Part shown: in pieces, positions 7,647-18,063 of the stretch
Layout: every line of letters begins with the position of its first letter
Position numbering within the stretch: the stretch's first letter is position 1
From: Ilumatobacteraceae bacterium
GTDB lineage: Bacteria > Actinomycetota > Acidimicrobiia > Acidimicrobiales > Ilumatobacteraceae
NCBI GenBank assembly: GCA_030729045.1
Contig: JANQYF010000029.1
Location: forward strand, 19,140 to 61,866
DNA length: 42,727 nt
Reading direction: 5' to 3'
The notes under the pieces: model-generated
What the model was told of the DNA's origin: nothing
The model's input: only the letters and a program-made list of their open reading frames with translations
Databases searched by the model: none
Made by a program: the position numbers and the translations under genes

Positions 7647-8258
7647 TCAGCGAGGTTTTGCGTTGTACAGGGCCCAGCCAACTGGACTCACCAGTGCCGC
7701 CAGAACCAATTTCACAGCGTCCCCCGCAAGGAAAGGTGCGACTCCGAGAGAGATGGCATTGGTGTCACCGGTGGCGACTGGAACACCAATCGAGTGAGCC
7801 AACCAGACGGCCCCAAAGACGTAAATCACAGCTGTACTCAAGGCCATTGCCGACAACGACATCACGAAGTTGCGGTCATTGCGACGGTCGGCGTACCAAC
7901 CCACAATGCCGGCAGCAATAACGAAACCGAAGAAGTAGCCAAGTGTTGAACCTGTTGCGCGACTCCAGCCACCTGTTGCGTCAGCATAAAAGGGCAATCC
8001 GATTGCACCGAGAAGCCAATAGAGAGCCTGGCTAGCCATTGCGCGGCGTGAACCAAGTGCACCACCCATTGCAAGCACTGCGAATGTTTGACCTGTAATT
8101 GGCACTGGTGTGAAACCAAGATGCACAACTATCTGGGCGCATAGGGCGGTGAATAACGCCCCACCTATGACAAGCGTGACATCACGCGCCACTGATTTTT
8201 CCAAGATGCGTGGCATTGGAATGAGGTCTGTAAGAACGTTTGGTACTGCGTTTGACAT
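7647..8258 (-). CDS. bioY: BioY-family biotin transporter substrate-binding subunit
   Basis: This is a 203-residue integral membrane protein, the S component that captures biotin for an energy-coupling-factor (ECF) transporter. The family stretch FTPVPITGQTFAVLAMGGAL followed by GSRR is present, with about six hydrophobic segments. No BioM or BioN energising subunits are in the window, so it must use a shared ECF module elsewhere or act alone. I use ATG 8258 because a TAGCGT box ends exactly 7 nt upstream. The frame is open to 8339, but those residues would run into the divergent promoter. It likely heads the leftward cluster bioY-tetR-pgi-pafBC. Confidence 0.88.
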   Translation of the reverse strand: MSNAVPNVLTDLIPMPRILEKSVARDVTLVIGGALFTALCAQIVVHLGFTPVPITGQTFAVLAMGGALGSRRAMASQALYWLLGAIGLPFYADATGGWSRATGSTLGYFFGFVIAAGIVGWYADRRNDRNFVMSLSAMALSTAVIYVFGAVWLAHSIGVPVATGDTNAISLGVAPFLAGDAVKLVLAALVSPVGWALYNAKPR

Positions 8259-8265
8259 TCCCGTT

Positions 8266-8271
8266 ACGCTA
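8266..8271 (-). promoter_or_regulatory. -10 box TAGCGT of bioY
   Basis: TAGCGT on the minus strand ends 7 nt before the bioY ATG, giving a leaderless transcript. The same hexamer with the same spacing occurs upstream of mcd, the MBL hydrolase, MaoC, the eIF2B-like and the thioredoxin-like genes. Confidence 0.6.
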
Positions 8272-8323
8272 CTACTGTGACATTCCTGAACATAAGTTTT
8301 CCCGGCTGGACCATTGTCACAAC

Positions 8324-9868
8324 ATGATCTTTGCACCACGCATCATCGCCGCAATCGATATCGGCACCAACAGCATTCATATGGTTGTTGCAAAAGTAAG
8401 CCCATCAGGGTTTGAAGTAATTACCCGCGAAAAAGACAATACGCGACTCGGCGAAGGTGGCGGTGACATGAAAATGTTGAGTCCCGAAGCTATTGAACGC
8501 GGGATAGCAGCACTACGTAACATGCGCCGGATCGCAGATGCACACCGAGCAAGCGTCTTTGCAGTTGCAACAAGCGCAGTCCGTGAAGCGAAGAACTCGG
8601 CAGATTTCGTCGACCGAGCTGCCAACGAAGCCGGAATTGATATTGAGGTCATTTCGGGAGTCGAAGAAGCTCGCCTAATTCACTTAGGTGTTTTACAAGC
8701 TCTCGCCCTTTCCGACAAGCGTTCGCTCCTTATCGATATCGGTGGCGGGTCAACCGAAGTCGTTATCTTCGACCACACGGAAGAACTGTTCGTTCGTAGT
8801 TTCAAAATCGGAGCCGTGCGCCTCACCAACCGATTCTTCCCATTCGCTTCGACACATCCCGCTTCAGTTCCCTCTTGTTCAAAATTCATTGCATCCACAG
8901 TGGAGCCAGTAAAAAGAGAGGTTCTCAAACTCCGTCATGAGGTCGCAATCGTCTCGTCGGGAACCGGTGAGACACTCGCTCGAATGTGCTGGATGCTGAC
9001 ACACGATGAAACACCTCGATCAATGAACGGCGTCATCTTTACTGCAGACGAATTACATCAGGTCACCAAGATGATTGCATCATCAACGCTAGAAGAACGA
9101 GCAAAGCTTGACGGCCTAGATGCTGATCGTGTCGACATTATTTTGGCCGGTGCACTTATTCTCGACACCTTGGCCGACTCCTTCGCCATCACATCATTTA
9201 TGTACTGCGACTACGCCCTTCGAGAAGGCGTACTGCTTGATGCCGCGCAGCGACTTGACCCAGAAGTCAACAACGATCTTCACAATGTTGCTATTCACAG
9301 TGCCCGAAAGTTGGCTGAGCGGTGCGACGATGACCCCTCCCACAGCCTTAATGTTTCGCGGTTGTCGTGCATGCTCTTTGATGAGTTGTCACAAAAGTAT
9401 GAAATCGACCCCCATCACCGCTTATATCTAGAAGCCGCGGCAGTGCTTGCCAATGTCGGTCTAGTCGTGTCACACGCTCGTCATCATTTACATACCTATT
9501 ACATCGTGCGCAATGCAGATCTTGTTGGATTCACAGATCATGAGATTGAGTTGATTGCACAAATTGCTCGGTACCACAGAAAGAGTGAACCCAAACTTCA
9601 ACATGCTGCTTTTGCTGCACTGTCAGAACAAGATCAACATACAGTTCGAATGTTGTCAGCGATTCTGCGAATCGCTATCGGTCTAGACCGTACGCATGAC
9701 GGGCGCACAACATCAGTGTCCGTCACTCAGAAAAATAAATCACTTCATCTCCTCATTGAGAGCGAGAAAAATGAAGACCTGGATTTGAACCTATACGCCA
9801 CTCAACAACGCGTAGCTCTTCTTGCTGACGTCTTCCAATGCAACGTCACCGTTGCAATTTCTAATTAA
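8324..9868 (+). CDS. Ppx/GppA-family phosphatase (exopolyphosphatase/pppGpp phosphohydrolase)
   Basis: This is a 514-residue enzyme with the actin-like ASKHA fold. Its phosphate-binding motifs are IDIGTNSIHMVV near the N-terminus, LIDIGGGSTEVV (about 140) and VSSGTGET (about 215). The second half (about 320-500) is helical and HD-like, as in long Ppx/GppA proteins. Members remove terminal phosphate from polyphosphate or convert pppGpp to ppGpp; sequence alone does not separate these. ATG 8324 puts the first motif about 12 residues in; the frame extends to 8240, but that part overlaps the bioY promoter. Its stop codon overlaps that of the convergent L,D-transpeptidase. Confidence 0.88.
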   Translation: MIFAPRIIAAIDIGTNSIHMVVAKVSPSGFEVITREKDNTRLGEGGGDMKMLSPEAIERGIAALRNMRRIADAHRASVFAVATSAVREAKNSADFVDRAANEAGIDIEVISGVEEARLIHLGVLQALALSDKRSLLIDIGGGSTEVVIFDHTEELFVRSFKIGAVRLTNRFFPFASTHPASVPSCSKFIASTVEPVKREVLKLRHEVAIVSSGTGETLARMCWMLTHDETPRSMNGVIFTADELHQVTKMIASSTLEERAKLDGLDADRVDIILAGALILDTLADSFAITSFMYCDYALREGVLLDAAQRLDPEVNNDLHNVAIHSARKLAERCDDDPSHSLNVSRLSCMLFDELSQKYEIDPHHRLYLEAAAVLANVGLVVSHARHHLHTYYIVRNADLVGFTDHEIELIAQIARYHRKSEPKLQHAAFAALSEQDQHTVRMLSAILRIAIGLDRTHDGRTTSVSVTQKNKSLHLLIESEKNEDLDLNLYATQQRVALLADVFQCNVTVAISN

Positions 9869-10980
9869 GACGGAATAGTTGACGTCACCGAGGTAACCAC
9901 CGGAGCGACAGTAGTTTTTGGAACAGTCGTCTTTGGTACTGCATTTGTTACCGGCGGAATTGTCACCACGGGCACAGTCGTCGTTTTTGGCAGCGTTGTT
10001 GAAGTCGTAGAGGTAGTCGAAGACGTCGTAGTGGTGTAATTCGGATCTTTCTTGTCCCACGGTGGTGTTACAGATCCGTACTCTTCAGGTTCTTTCACGC
10101 CATCAAACACAAACACGCGGTCGTTGTACTGCACTAACGCAGGAAAGTAGTTCGAAATAAAGATTGGAATGCGCACGCAACCGTGAGATGCAGGTTTTTT
10201 CGGAACCATCATTGCGCCATGAATTGCAATGCCGAAGTTGAAATACACCGGATTCCACATCGTGCCCAATTTGCTTTCGCGTAGTCCTAGTTTGCGGTTA
10301 TAGAAGTAATAGATACCGCCAGGCGTAATCGCTTCTCCGCAAATCCCCATCTTGATAGGCACTGCACCTTTATTGCCTTCTTCGCCAGGGTCAACTGTCA
10401 CTTCTTCACACCACTTCTCATTGGTGCCTGTCGAAATATGGGTAACGAGCAAAAGTTGTTGGCCCTTAAAGACAGCCATTACTTGCTCAGGCAAATACAC
10501 CTCAACGTGGTTCGGTGATTTGGGCTGACGACGGGGAGTGATAGTTACATTTCCGCGCATTGATTCCCATAGAACGGGTGTCACGAAATCAACAATGGTG
10601 TCACGTGTCATTTTTTGCACAAGCGCTTGAAATGCCCACACCGCCATCTTGGTGTCGCCGCCATAGATGCCATCAATTCGGCCCGGATCAAAATTTAGAT
10701 CTTTCAGACGCTGCTGCAAGCGACGAACATCAGCACCCTTCATGCCGTCGCGAATTGTGCGAGTCAATGTGTAACACGTGATTGGCGCATCTGGCGGGCA
10801 GAACCCTGGAGTTGTCACCGTCGTTGTAGTGGTAGTTGTAGGACTCTGATTGTTATTTGCGACTGCAACTCCAGTGCCGACAACCACAAAAATCACCGAA
10901 GTAATGACTGCTTGACGCCACCTCACCCACCACGACTGGTGCACAGGCATTGCAAGTTCGGGCTCAAGGGGTTCAGACAC
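9865..10980 (-). CDS. L,D-transpeptidase (YkuD) with peptidoglycan-binding domain
   Basis: This is a 371-residue envelope protein. It has one N-terminal membrane anchor (about 28-43), a Thr-rich linker, a peptidoglycan-binding domain type 1 (about 75-130, with GMKGADVRRLQQRL), a YkuD catalytic domain (about 160-300), and a low-complexity Thr/Ser/Pro/Val tail of about 55 residues. The catalytic signature is visible as HGAM followed by SHGCVR, with the nucleophilic Cys near residue 267. Such enzymes make 3-3 cross-links or attach proteins to peptidoglycan outside the membrane. The start is GTG 10980. The stop codon overlaps that of the Ppx/GppA gene. The tail is probably a cell-wall spacer. Confidence 0.92.
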   Translation of the reverse strand: MSEPLEPELAMPVHQSWWVRWRQAVITSVIFVVVGTGVAVANNNQSPTTTTTTTVTTPGFCPPDAPITCYTLTRTIRDGMKGADVRRLQQRLKDLNFDPGRIDGIYGGDTKMAVWAFQALVQKMTRDTIVDFVTPVLWESMRGNVTITPRRQPKSPNHVEVYLPEQVMAVFKGQQLLLVTHISTGTNEKWCEEVTVDPGEEGNKGAVPIKMGICGEAITPGGIYYFYNRKLGLRESKLGTMWNPVYFNFGIAIHGAMMVPKKPASHGCVRIPIFISNYFPALVQYNDRVFVFDGVKEPEEYGSVTPPWDKKDPNYTTTTSSTTSTTSTTLPKTTTVPVVTIPPVTNAVPKTTVPKTTVAPVVTSVTSTIPS

Positions 10981-11024
10981 AGCACCAAAACGCTACCAAC
11001 GCACGAGGCCGGACTGCCTTCAGC

Positions 11025-11768
11025 CTAAACAACGGGCGAAATGCCTCGTATTTCGCGTCGAAGCTGGCGAGCTTCCTTCAAAATCTTCAGGATTACAGAG
11101 GGAGACGACAGCGTCGAAACCCCACGTGTACGGGGGAAGTAGTCAACCCCAAATTGAATAACTGAGTACCCGAATTTCTGAGCCTTCACCACCAGTTCGG
11201 CGTCGATGAATGACCCTTCACTCTTCAAGTCAACATGGTCAAAGATACGTGTGCGACATAACTTGAAGGCAAAGTTGATATCCCTCATTCGAATTCCGAA
11301 TAGCACACGAACCATGATGTTGTAGAAGAACGAATACACCGTGCGTACATAACCTTCTCCGGTGCGATCAAAACGGTATGCACTTACAACGTCTGCGTTG
11401 TAGTAGCGAAGAAGTCTCATTGCTTTATGAACATCATGCATGTCAAACGGCAAGTCTGCATCGGTATACAAGACTAAGTCACCAGTAGCGGCTGCATATC
11501 CGGACTTCATAGAACCACCGAGTTTGCGGTTCTCTGGGTGATGCACAACCTTCACTCGCGGATCTTGCGCGGCTAAACGTTGGGCAATTTCTAACGTGTT
11601 GTCAGTTGAAGCATCGTCGACAACAATCATTTCGTAATCAGCAATGTCGCCTTGTGCCATCAGGTCTTCGCACTCTTCACGCGCTGCATCAATTGCGCGC
11701 TCCATATATGCCTCTTCATTCCACATGGGAAAAAAGATCGACAATTTATTGAATGGCGACTTTTCCAT
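11025..11768 (-). CDS. Family 2 glycosyltransferase (dolichol-phosphate-mannose synthase-like)
   Basis: This is a 247-residue GT-A enzyme that would transfer a sugar from a nucleotide donor, probably to a polyprenyl phosphate or envelope glycan. Visible motifs are FFPMWNEE at the N-terminus, IVVDDASTDNT (about 50), HPENRKLGGSMKSGYAAATG (about 80) and the metal-binding YTDADLPFD (about 100). There is no C-terminal membrane domain, so it is the short soluble type. I use ATG 11768; the frame is open to 11900, but those residues overlap the divergent gene's promoter. A TAGCCT box lies 8 nt upstream. Confidence 0.88.
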   Translation of the reverse strand: MEKSPFNKLSIFFPMWNEEAYMERAIDAAREECEDLMAQGDIADYEMIVVDDASTDNTLEIAQRLAAQDPRVKVVHHPENRKLGGSMKSGYAAATGDLVLYTDADLPFDMHDVHKAMRLLRYYNADVVSAYRFDRTGEGYVRTVYSFFYNIMVRVLFGIRMRDINFAFKLCRTRIFDHVDLKSEGSFIDAELVVKAQKFGYSVIQFGVDYFPRTRGVSTLSSPSVILKILKEARQLRREIRGISPVV

Positions 11769-11776
11769 ACGGATGC

Positions 11777-11782
11777 AGGCTA
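11777..11782 (-). promoter_or_regulatory. -10 box TAGCCT of the glycosyltransferase gene
   Basis: TAGCCT ends 8 nt before ATG 11768 on the minus strand. It faces the box of the divergent membrane-protein gene about 40 bp away. Confidence 0.4.
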
Positions 11783-11817
11783 TCCATAGGTGTCGCTTCT
11801 CATGGAGGCTGGCTGAG

Positions 11818-11823
11818 TACGGT
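11818..11823 (+). promoter_or_regulatory. -10 box TACGGT of the small membrane protein gene
   Basis: TACGGT ends 7 nt before ATG 11831, which supports that start and a leaderless transcript. Confidence 0.45.
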
Positions 11824-11830
11824 GGCGAGT

Positions 11831-14653
<2,823 letters not shown>

Positions 14654-14673
14654 GGGTGAAATCGTGCCACGAA

Positions 14674-15786
14674 TCAGCGCTGAAACAACGTTTCAATTGT
14701 CACGCCATCACCAGTAAGCACCTCGGGCAATGGTTCAACGCCAATTCCCAGCCCCGCAGGAACCTGCAACATGCCATCTTCAAGTACAAAAGGCCGAGTG
14801 ACATCAGAGGCGAAGTATCGGGCAGAAGCAGACAAGTCAGGCGTCAATGTGAACCCAGGCATCGCAGCAAGTGCCAGACACGAGGCTCGACCAATGCCCG
14901 ATTCGAGCATGCCGCCGACCCATGCATCAACTCCTCGATCAACAAGCACATCGTGCATGGCGATCGCATCACGAATTCCGCCTACACGCGATGGCTTGAT
15001 GTTCACTACATCGCAAGCGCCTCGATCTAGTGCATTCAATAACTGACCCATAGTGTTCACCGATTCATCAAGACATACAGATGTGGCAGAACGATGCAGC
15101 AGTTCAGCATGGGAATCTAAATCATCAGCCGCAAATGGTTGCTCAATAAACTGCAACGCAAACTTGTCAAGAGAAACAAGCAAGTCAACGTCGTCTGCGC
15201 CATACGCACCGTTGGCGTCAGCTTGTAGCGCGTACTCAACACCCACAGCATCTCGCACCGCTGCAAGCACTTCCACATCGTGACCAGGTGCAATTTTTAC
15301 TTTGACCCGTGCATACCCTTGCTCAACACGCAACATCACTTCAGCAACAACATCGTCTATGGAATCATGCATTCCAACAACAACACCAACTTCAATTTCA
15401 GTTTCAACTGCGCCCAGCACTTCAGCCAGAGATTTTCCCTGACGACGAGCGTGCACATCCCATAACGCAGACTCAAGCGCATGCTTTGCGAAGTGTTGGC
15501 CTTCAATTCCCCACCATCCGTCAGTAAACAAATCAGCAACGGCCACGTCATGTTGCACCAGTTCAGGAATCAACAGCTGTGTCATCGCCGCATAAGAGGC
15601 TTCAGCATTTTCCCCGACATAGGCAACACCGCTAGTCGCGACATTTTCACCCCACCCGACGTAGCCATCTGAGTCAGTGATCTCAACTAGAACTGCTGAA
15701 CGCGATTGATGCGCGCCATCAGAAGTGCGAAGTGGAGACACAAGAACGAGAGGCACACGCGCCACTCTGATTCGTTCAATACGCAT
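14674..15786 (-). CDS. Enolase-superfamily o-succinylbenzoate synthase / N-succinylamino acid racemase
   Basis: This 370-residue enzyme belongs to the muconate-lactonising subgroup. Catalytic Lys162 and Lys164 lie in VKVKI, metal ligands are Asp190 (QADANGAY), Glu215 (FIEQPF) and Asp240 (CLDES), and Lys264 is in NIKPSRVGG. These positions fit the OSBS/N-acylamino acid racemase family, which either makes o-succinylbenzoate for menaquinone or racemises N-succinyl amino acids. No other men gene is present, while an M20 deacylase follows directly, so racemase activity is a fair possibility. A strong GGAGG lies 4 nt before ATG 15786, and the start is only 16 nt from the 3' end of tRNA-Leu. Confidence 0.85.
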   Translation of the reverse strand: MRIERIRVARVPLVLVSPLRTSDGAHQSRSAVLVEITDSDGYVGWGENVATSGVAYVGENAEASYAAMTQLLIPELVQHDVAVADLFTDGWWGIEGQHFAKHALESALWDVHARRQGKSLAEVLGAVETEIEVGVVVGMHDSIDDVVAEVMLRVEQGYARVKVKIAPGHDVEVLAAVRDAVGVEYALQADANGAYGADDVDLLVSLDKFALQFIEQPFAADDLDSHAELLHRSATSVCLDESVNTMGQLLNALDRGACDVVNIKPSRVGGIRDAIAMHDVLVDRGVDAWVGGMLESGIGRASCLALAAMPGFTLTPDLSASARYFASDVTRPFVLEDGMLQVPAGLGIGVEPLPEVLTGDGVTIETLFQR

Positions 15787-15802
15787 TGTGCCTCCGAAGA
15801 AC

Positions 15803-15889
15803 TGGTGCCCGGAGCGGGAATCGAACCCGCAAGAGGTTGCCCTCCGGGGGGTTTAAGCCCCCTGCGTCTGCCTGTTCCGCCATCCGGGC
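15803..15889 (-). tRNA. tRNA-Leu (anticodon UAA)
   Basis: This is an 87-nt class II tRNA with the CCA end encoded. The acceptor stem pairs GCCCGGA with TCCGGGC. The anticodon stem is five G-C pairs around CTTAAAC, giving anticodon UAA, which reads UUA and UUG. The long variable arm is a GAGG/CCTC stem with a GCAA loop. The T arm is GCGGG-TTCGATT-CCCGC. It lies 10 bp after one protein gene and 16 bp before another on the same strand. Confidence 0.95.
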
Positions 15890-15899
15890 AAGAACGTAT

Positions 15900-16274
15900 T
15901 TAGGCTACGCGCGTTGTGGCGTGGTCGTGGCGTACGCCATGAGGAGAATTCGACACTTCGTTTGAAATTTCTACTGTGAACTGCAACATGGTCCGCCATA
16001 ACTGGGTGCGAGCCCTGTCGGCTTCGGGGGGTTCGAGGCGGTTGATGAAAATGACACCTTCAATCATGTCGCCCACAGCTGCAGTGAAGGGCCTGTCAGA
16101 CAAGCGCACAGCCACGACACCGCCTTCACTATCGCGCGAACGCCTGATGCTGCGGTTGACGCCCACAATGCGAGGAGGGCTGCGAAACCCTGGCACCACC
16201 AGATCAAGTTCGGCCGCACGTTGGGCCAACACCCTGGCTGCTGCCGTGAACTTTGTGGTGGCCGATGGAGTCAT
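15900..16274 (-). CDS. Conserved-looking hypothetical protein
   Basis: I do not recognise a family. The 124-residue product is basic in its first half (for example SIRRSRDS near residue 42). Its middle, from GGVVAVRLSDRPF to EGVIFINRLEPPEAD, reads like a folded alpha/beta domain, and the last third has a probable helix before a polar tail. There is no signal peptide or membrane segment. The start ATG 16274 has neither a clear Shine-Dalgarno nor a TANNNT box, so the 5' end is uncertain. It is called a gene because it fills the space between the divergent nuclease gene and tRNA-Leu and has normal composition for the window. Confidence 0.6.
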   Translation of the reverse strand: MTPSATTKFTAAARVLAQRAAELDLVVPGFRSPPRIVGVNRSIRRSRDSEGGVVAVRLSDRPFTAAVGDMIEGVIFINRLEPPEADRARTQLWRTMLQFTVEISNEVSNSPHGVRHDHATTRVA

Positions 16275-16333
16275 GGAGACATGATGCCAAAAGGGTGTGG
16301 CACACTCTCCCCTTCTGCGACACTCCCGCGACC

Positions 16334-16339
16334 TATCGT
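16334..16339 (+). promoter_or_regulatory. Possible -10 box TATCGT of the PD-(D/E)XK gene
   Basis: TATCGT ends 9 nt before GTG 16349, slightly wider spacing than at the other genes. Confidence 0.3.
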
Positions 16340-16348
16340 TACTGCGTC

Positions 16349-17284
16349 GTGGATACAGAACTCAACCCGTTGCAACAGGCCGTCATTTCGGCACTTGGCG
16401 TTCCCACTGATTGGGAACCGTTGTCTATCGACATTGTGGAATCAATCGAAGAACAACTTGTTGAAGCGCTTGCTCCCATCAAAGATTTATTCACACCAGA
16501 AGATCCGTTACGCGTCAACAAGCATCACATTGCAACTGTTCACGGCTGCGAGAAATACCACGTACTGAATCGACAAGCTCAATTTGCGTGGAACATCAAC
16601 ACCGTGCGCGGCACCATTGCCCATAAAGGTATTGAGTTGTTGTTGAACTGGCGAGGTCCAATAATTCCTTCAGAAATTGTTGATGCAGCTATTACTAGCG
16701 TTGCGGAAAACCCGCGCGAGAGCGCATCTGATTTCATTATCTCTTTGCCTGCACATGAACTTGCTGAACTGCGTGGAGCAGTTGTCGGAGCTGTTTCAAA
16801 TTTCCTTGAATGCTTCCCACCTGTCAAACCACAGTGGCGACCAATGGTTGAATACTCAGCGTCCTATTCACTTTTCGGTGGTGCAGTGTTGTTCACTTCG
16901 CGTATGGACTTAGTGCTTGGTGGACCAGGGCGCAAAGTCATCATCGACTTAAAGACAGGCCGGCTCACGCCCACCCACCGTGACGACCTTCGCTTTTATG
17001 CTCTTATCGAAACACTGCGCAGCCGCCAAGCGCCACGCAGACTTGCGTCGTATTCACTCGACTCTGCGCGTCTCGACGACGAGGACGTCACAGAAGGGTT
17101 ACTGCAATCAGCTGTTCGTCGCACTGCACAGGGCACTTTGTTAATTGCAGATCTTGTATTGAAAACTCGTGAACCAGAAGTTCGTCCTGGTTTTCAATGC
17201 AGATGGTGTCCGGCAAATGATTCGTGTGAAGTTGGTGCGCAGTTCTTGCGACAACTTGCCGGCGAAGACGAAGAGTCTGACTAA
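16349..17284 (+). CDS. PD-(D/E)XK nuclease, RecB/Cas4-like
   Basis: This is a 311-residue single-domain nuclease-like protein. The catalytic core shows an Asp in SRMDLVLGG followed by VIIDLKTG (Asp and Lys of the motif, about residue 200) and the helix with RFYALIE. A conserved His lies in RGTIAHKG (about 95). An N-terminal Cys in HGCEKYH and three C-terminal Cys in FQCRWCPANDSC match the four ligands that hold an iron-sulfur cluster in Cas4 and AddB-type nucleases. No CRISPR or recombination genes are adjacent, so a general DNA-end-processing role is the simplest reading. GTG 16349 is preferred; the frame is open to 16253, but the extra residues are not protein-like. Confidence 0.75.
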   Translation: MDTELNPLQQAVISALGVPTDWEPLSIDIVESIEEQLVEALAPIKDLFTPEDPLRVNKHHIATVHGCEKYHVLNRQAQFAWNINTVRGTIAHKGIELLLNWRGPIIPSEIVDAAITSVAENPRESASDFIISLPAHELAELRGAVVGAVSNFLECFPPVKPQWRPMVEYSASYSLFGGAVLFTSRMDLVLGGPGRKVIIDLKTGRLTPTHRDDLRFYALIETLRSRQAPRRLASYSLDSARLDDEDVTEGLLQSAVRRTAQGTLLIADLVLKTREPEVRPGFQCRWCPANDSCEVGAQFLRQLAGEDEESD

Positions 17285-17285
17285 A

Positions 17286-17918
17286 TCAGCGTGTTGCCAT
17301 GCCCGGCACGTGCGGGGTCATCATGGCAAACGGAACACCAAGCCCTGTTGCTCCGCGCACGGTTGAGATGTAACGGCCAGGTTGTGTTGCACGCTTTGGT
17401 GGCGACGCAATGGCATCACCTAATGATTCGCAATATTCAAATAAGTCATCAATGCTTGCGACCATGCCCCACAACGAGGCACCAACAGTGGTGACGTGTG
17501 GCCCTGTGACAACTTCAATAATGGTGTTATCAAGTTTGTGGAACCTCTGGACGACCCCATTACCGACTTCACGCTCGCGGCGCACATCAAGACCAAGAAC
17601 AGCTTCAATAGCGGCACACGTACGGTCAAGGTTGTCGGTGTTCACGACCACATGGTCAAGGCCTGTGATGGTGTGAGAGCCGATCTGTGACGTGACGGAC
17701 CGTTGTGGCGACGTGGAAACAAGTGTGGTGGGGATGCCATCGATCTCGCAGACTTCATCAACGCCAACATCAATGGTCCAGGAATGGAGCCCAAGAGGGT
17801 GGTCTGTGATGGTCAGGTCAACATCAGCCAACAGACAAGAGTTACCAGTAAATGAAAGCCCCAGCTTCTGCCAGGGTTCACGAGAGCCTCCTGCATGCAG
17901 TGCAACGAGGCGGCTCAT
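17286..17918 (-). CDS. VOC (glyoxalase/bleomycin-resistance) superfamily protein
   Basis: This 210-residue protein has a VOC metalloenzyme-like domain in its last ~130 residues, beginning at TITGLDHVVVNTDNLDRTCA (about 82). The His in LDHVV and the Glu in IIEVVTG are typical metal-binding positions. The first ~80 residues may be a degenerate half of the same fold. Substrates of the superfamily vary widely and none can be assigned. It ends 1 bp from the convergent nuclease gene and lies 12 bp after the bL37-like microgene on the same strand, so the two may be co-transcribed. Confidence 0.8.
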   Translation of the reverse strand: MSRLVALHAGGSREPWQKLGLSFTGNSCLLADVDLTITDHPLGLHSWTIDVGVDEVCEIDGIPTTLVSTSPQRSVTSQIGSHTITGLDHVVVNTDNLDRTCAAIEAVLGLDVRREREVGNGVVQRFHKLDNTIIEVVTGPHVTTVGASLWGMVASIDDLFEYCESLGDAIASPPKRATQPGRYISTVRGATGLGVPFAMMTPHVPGMATR

Positions 17919-17930
17919 ATGGGTGTCGGC

Positions 17931-18017
17931 TTAGCCGCGACCCATGTTTGGACGCTTGCCGTGGTTGGCCTTGGAGCGGCGCATGCGCGCCTTACGCTTT
18001 TTGGTCTTCTTCGACAT
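17931..18017 (-). CDS. bL37-like small ribosomal protein (28 residues)
   Basis: This is a 28-residue, extremely basic peptide with about half Lys/Arg. It contains SKANHGKRPN, which matches my recollection of the actinobacterial ribosomal microprotein bL37 (ANHGKRPN core). Such proteins sit in the large subunit near 23S rRNA. ATG 18017 has a TAGCCT box 8 nt upstream. The same frame is open much further upstream, but that part overlaps the HNH gene and is not conserved-looking. It is easily missed by gene finders with a 30-residue minimum. Confidence 0.7.
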   Translation of the reverse strand: MSKKTKKRKARMRRSKANHGKRPNMGRG

Positions 18018-18025
18018 AGGAGTCA

Positions 18026-18031
18026 AGGCTA
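18026..18031 (-). promoter_or_regulatory. -10 box TAGCCT of the bL37-like gene
   Basis: TAGCCT ends 8 nt before ATG 18017, the same hexamer and spacing as at the glycosyltransferase gene. Confidence 0.4.
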
Positions 18032-18063
18032 TCGGGCAACAGCCCGAGCGCCACAAAGCAGTT

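Noticed and set aside
8240-8323. N-terminal extension of the Ppx/GppA protein
   Set aside because: It covers the bioY promoter and start region and is not conserved-looking; ATG 8324 puts the first motif at the usual place.
9869-10040. Repetitive stretch at the end of the L,D-transpeptidase gene as a non-coding repeat
   Set aside because: It encodes the Thr/Ser/Pro/Val-rich tail in frame; the low complexity is at the protein level.
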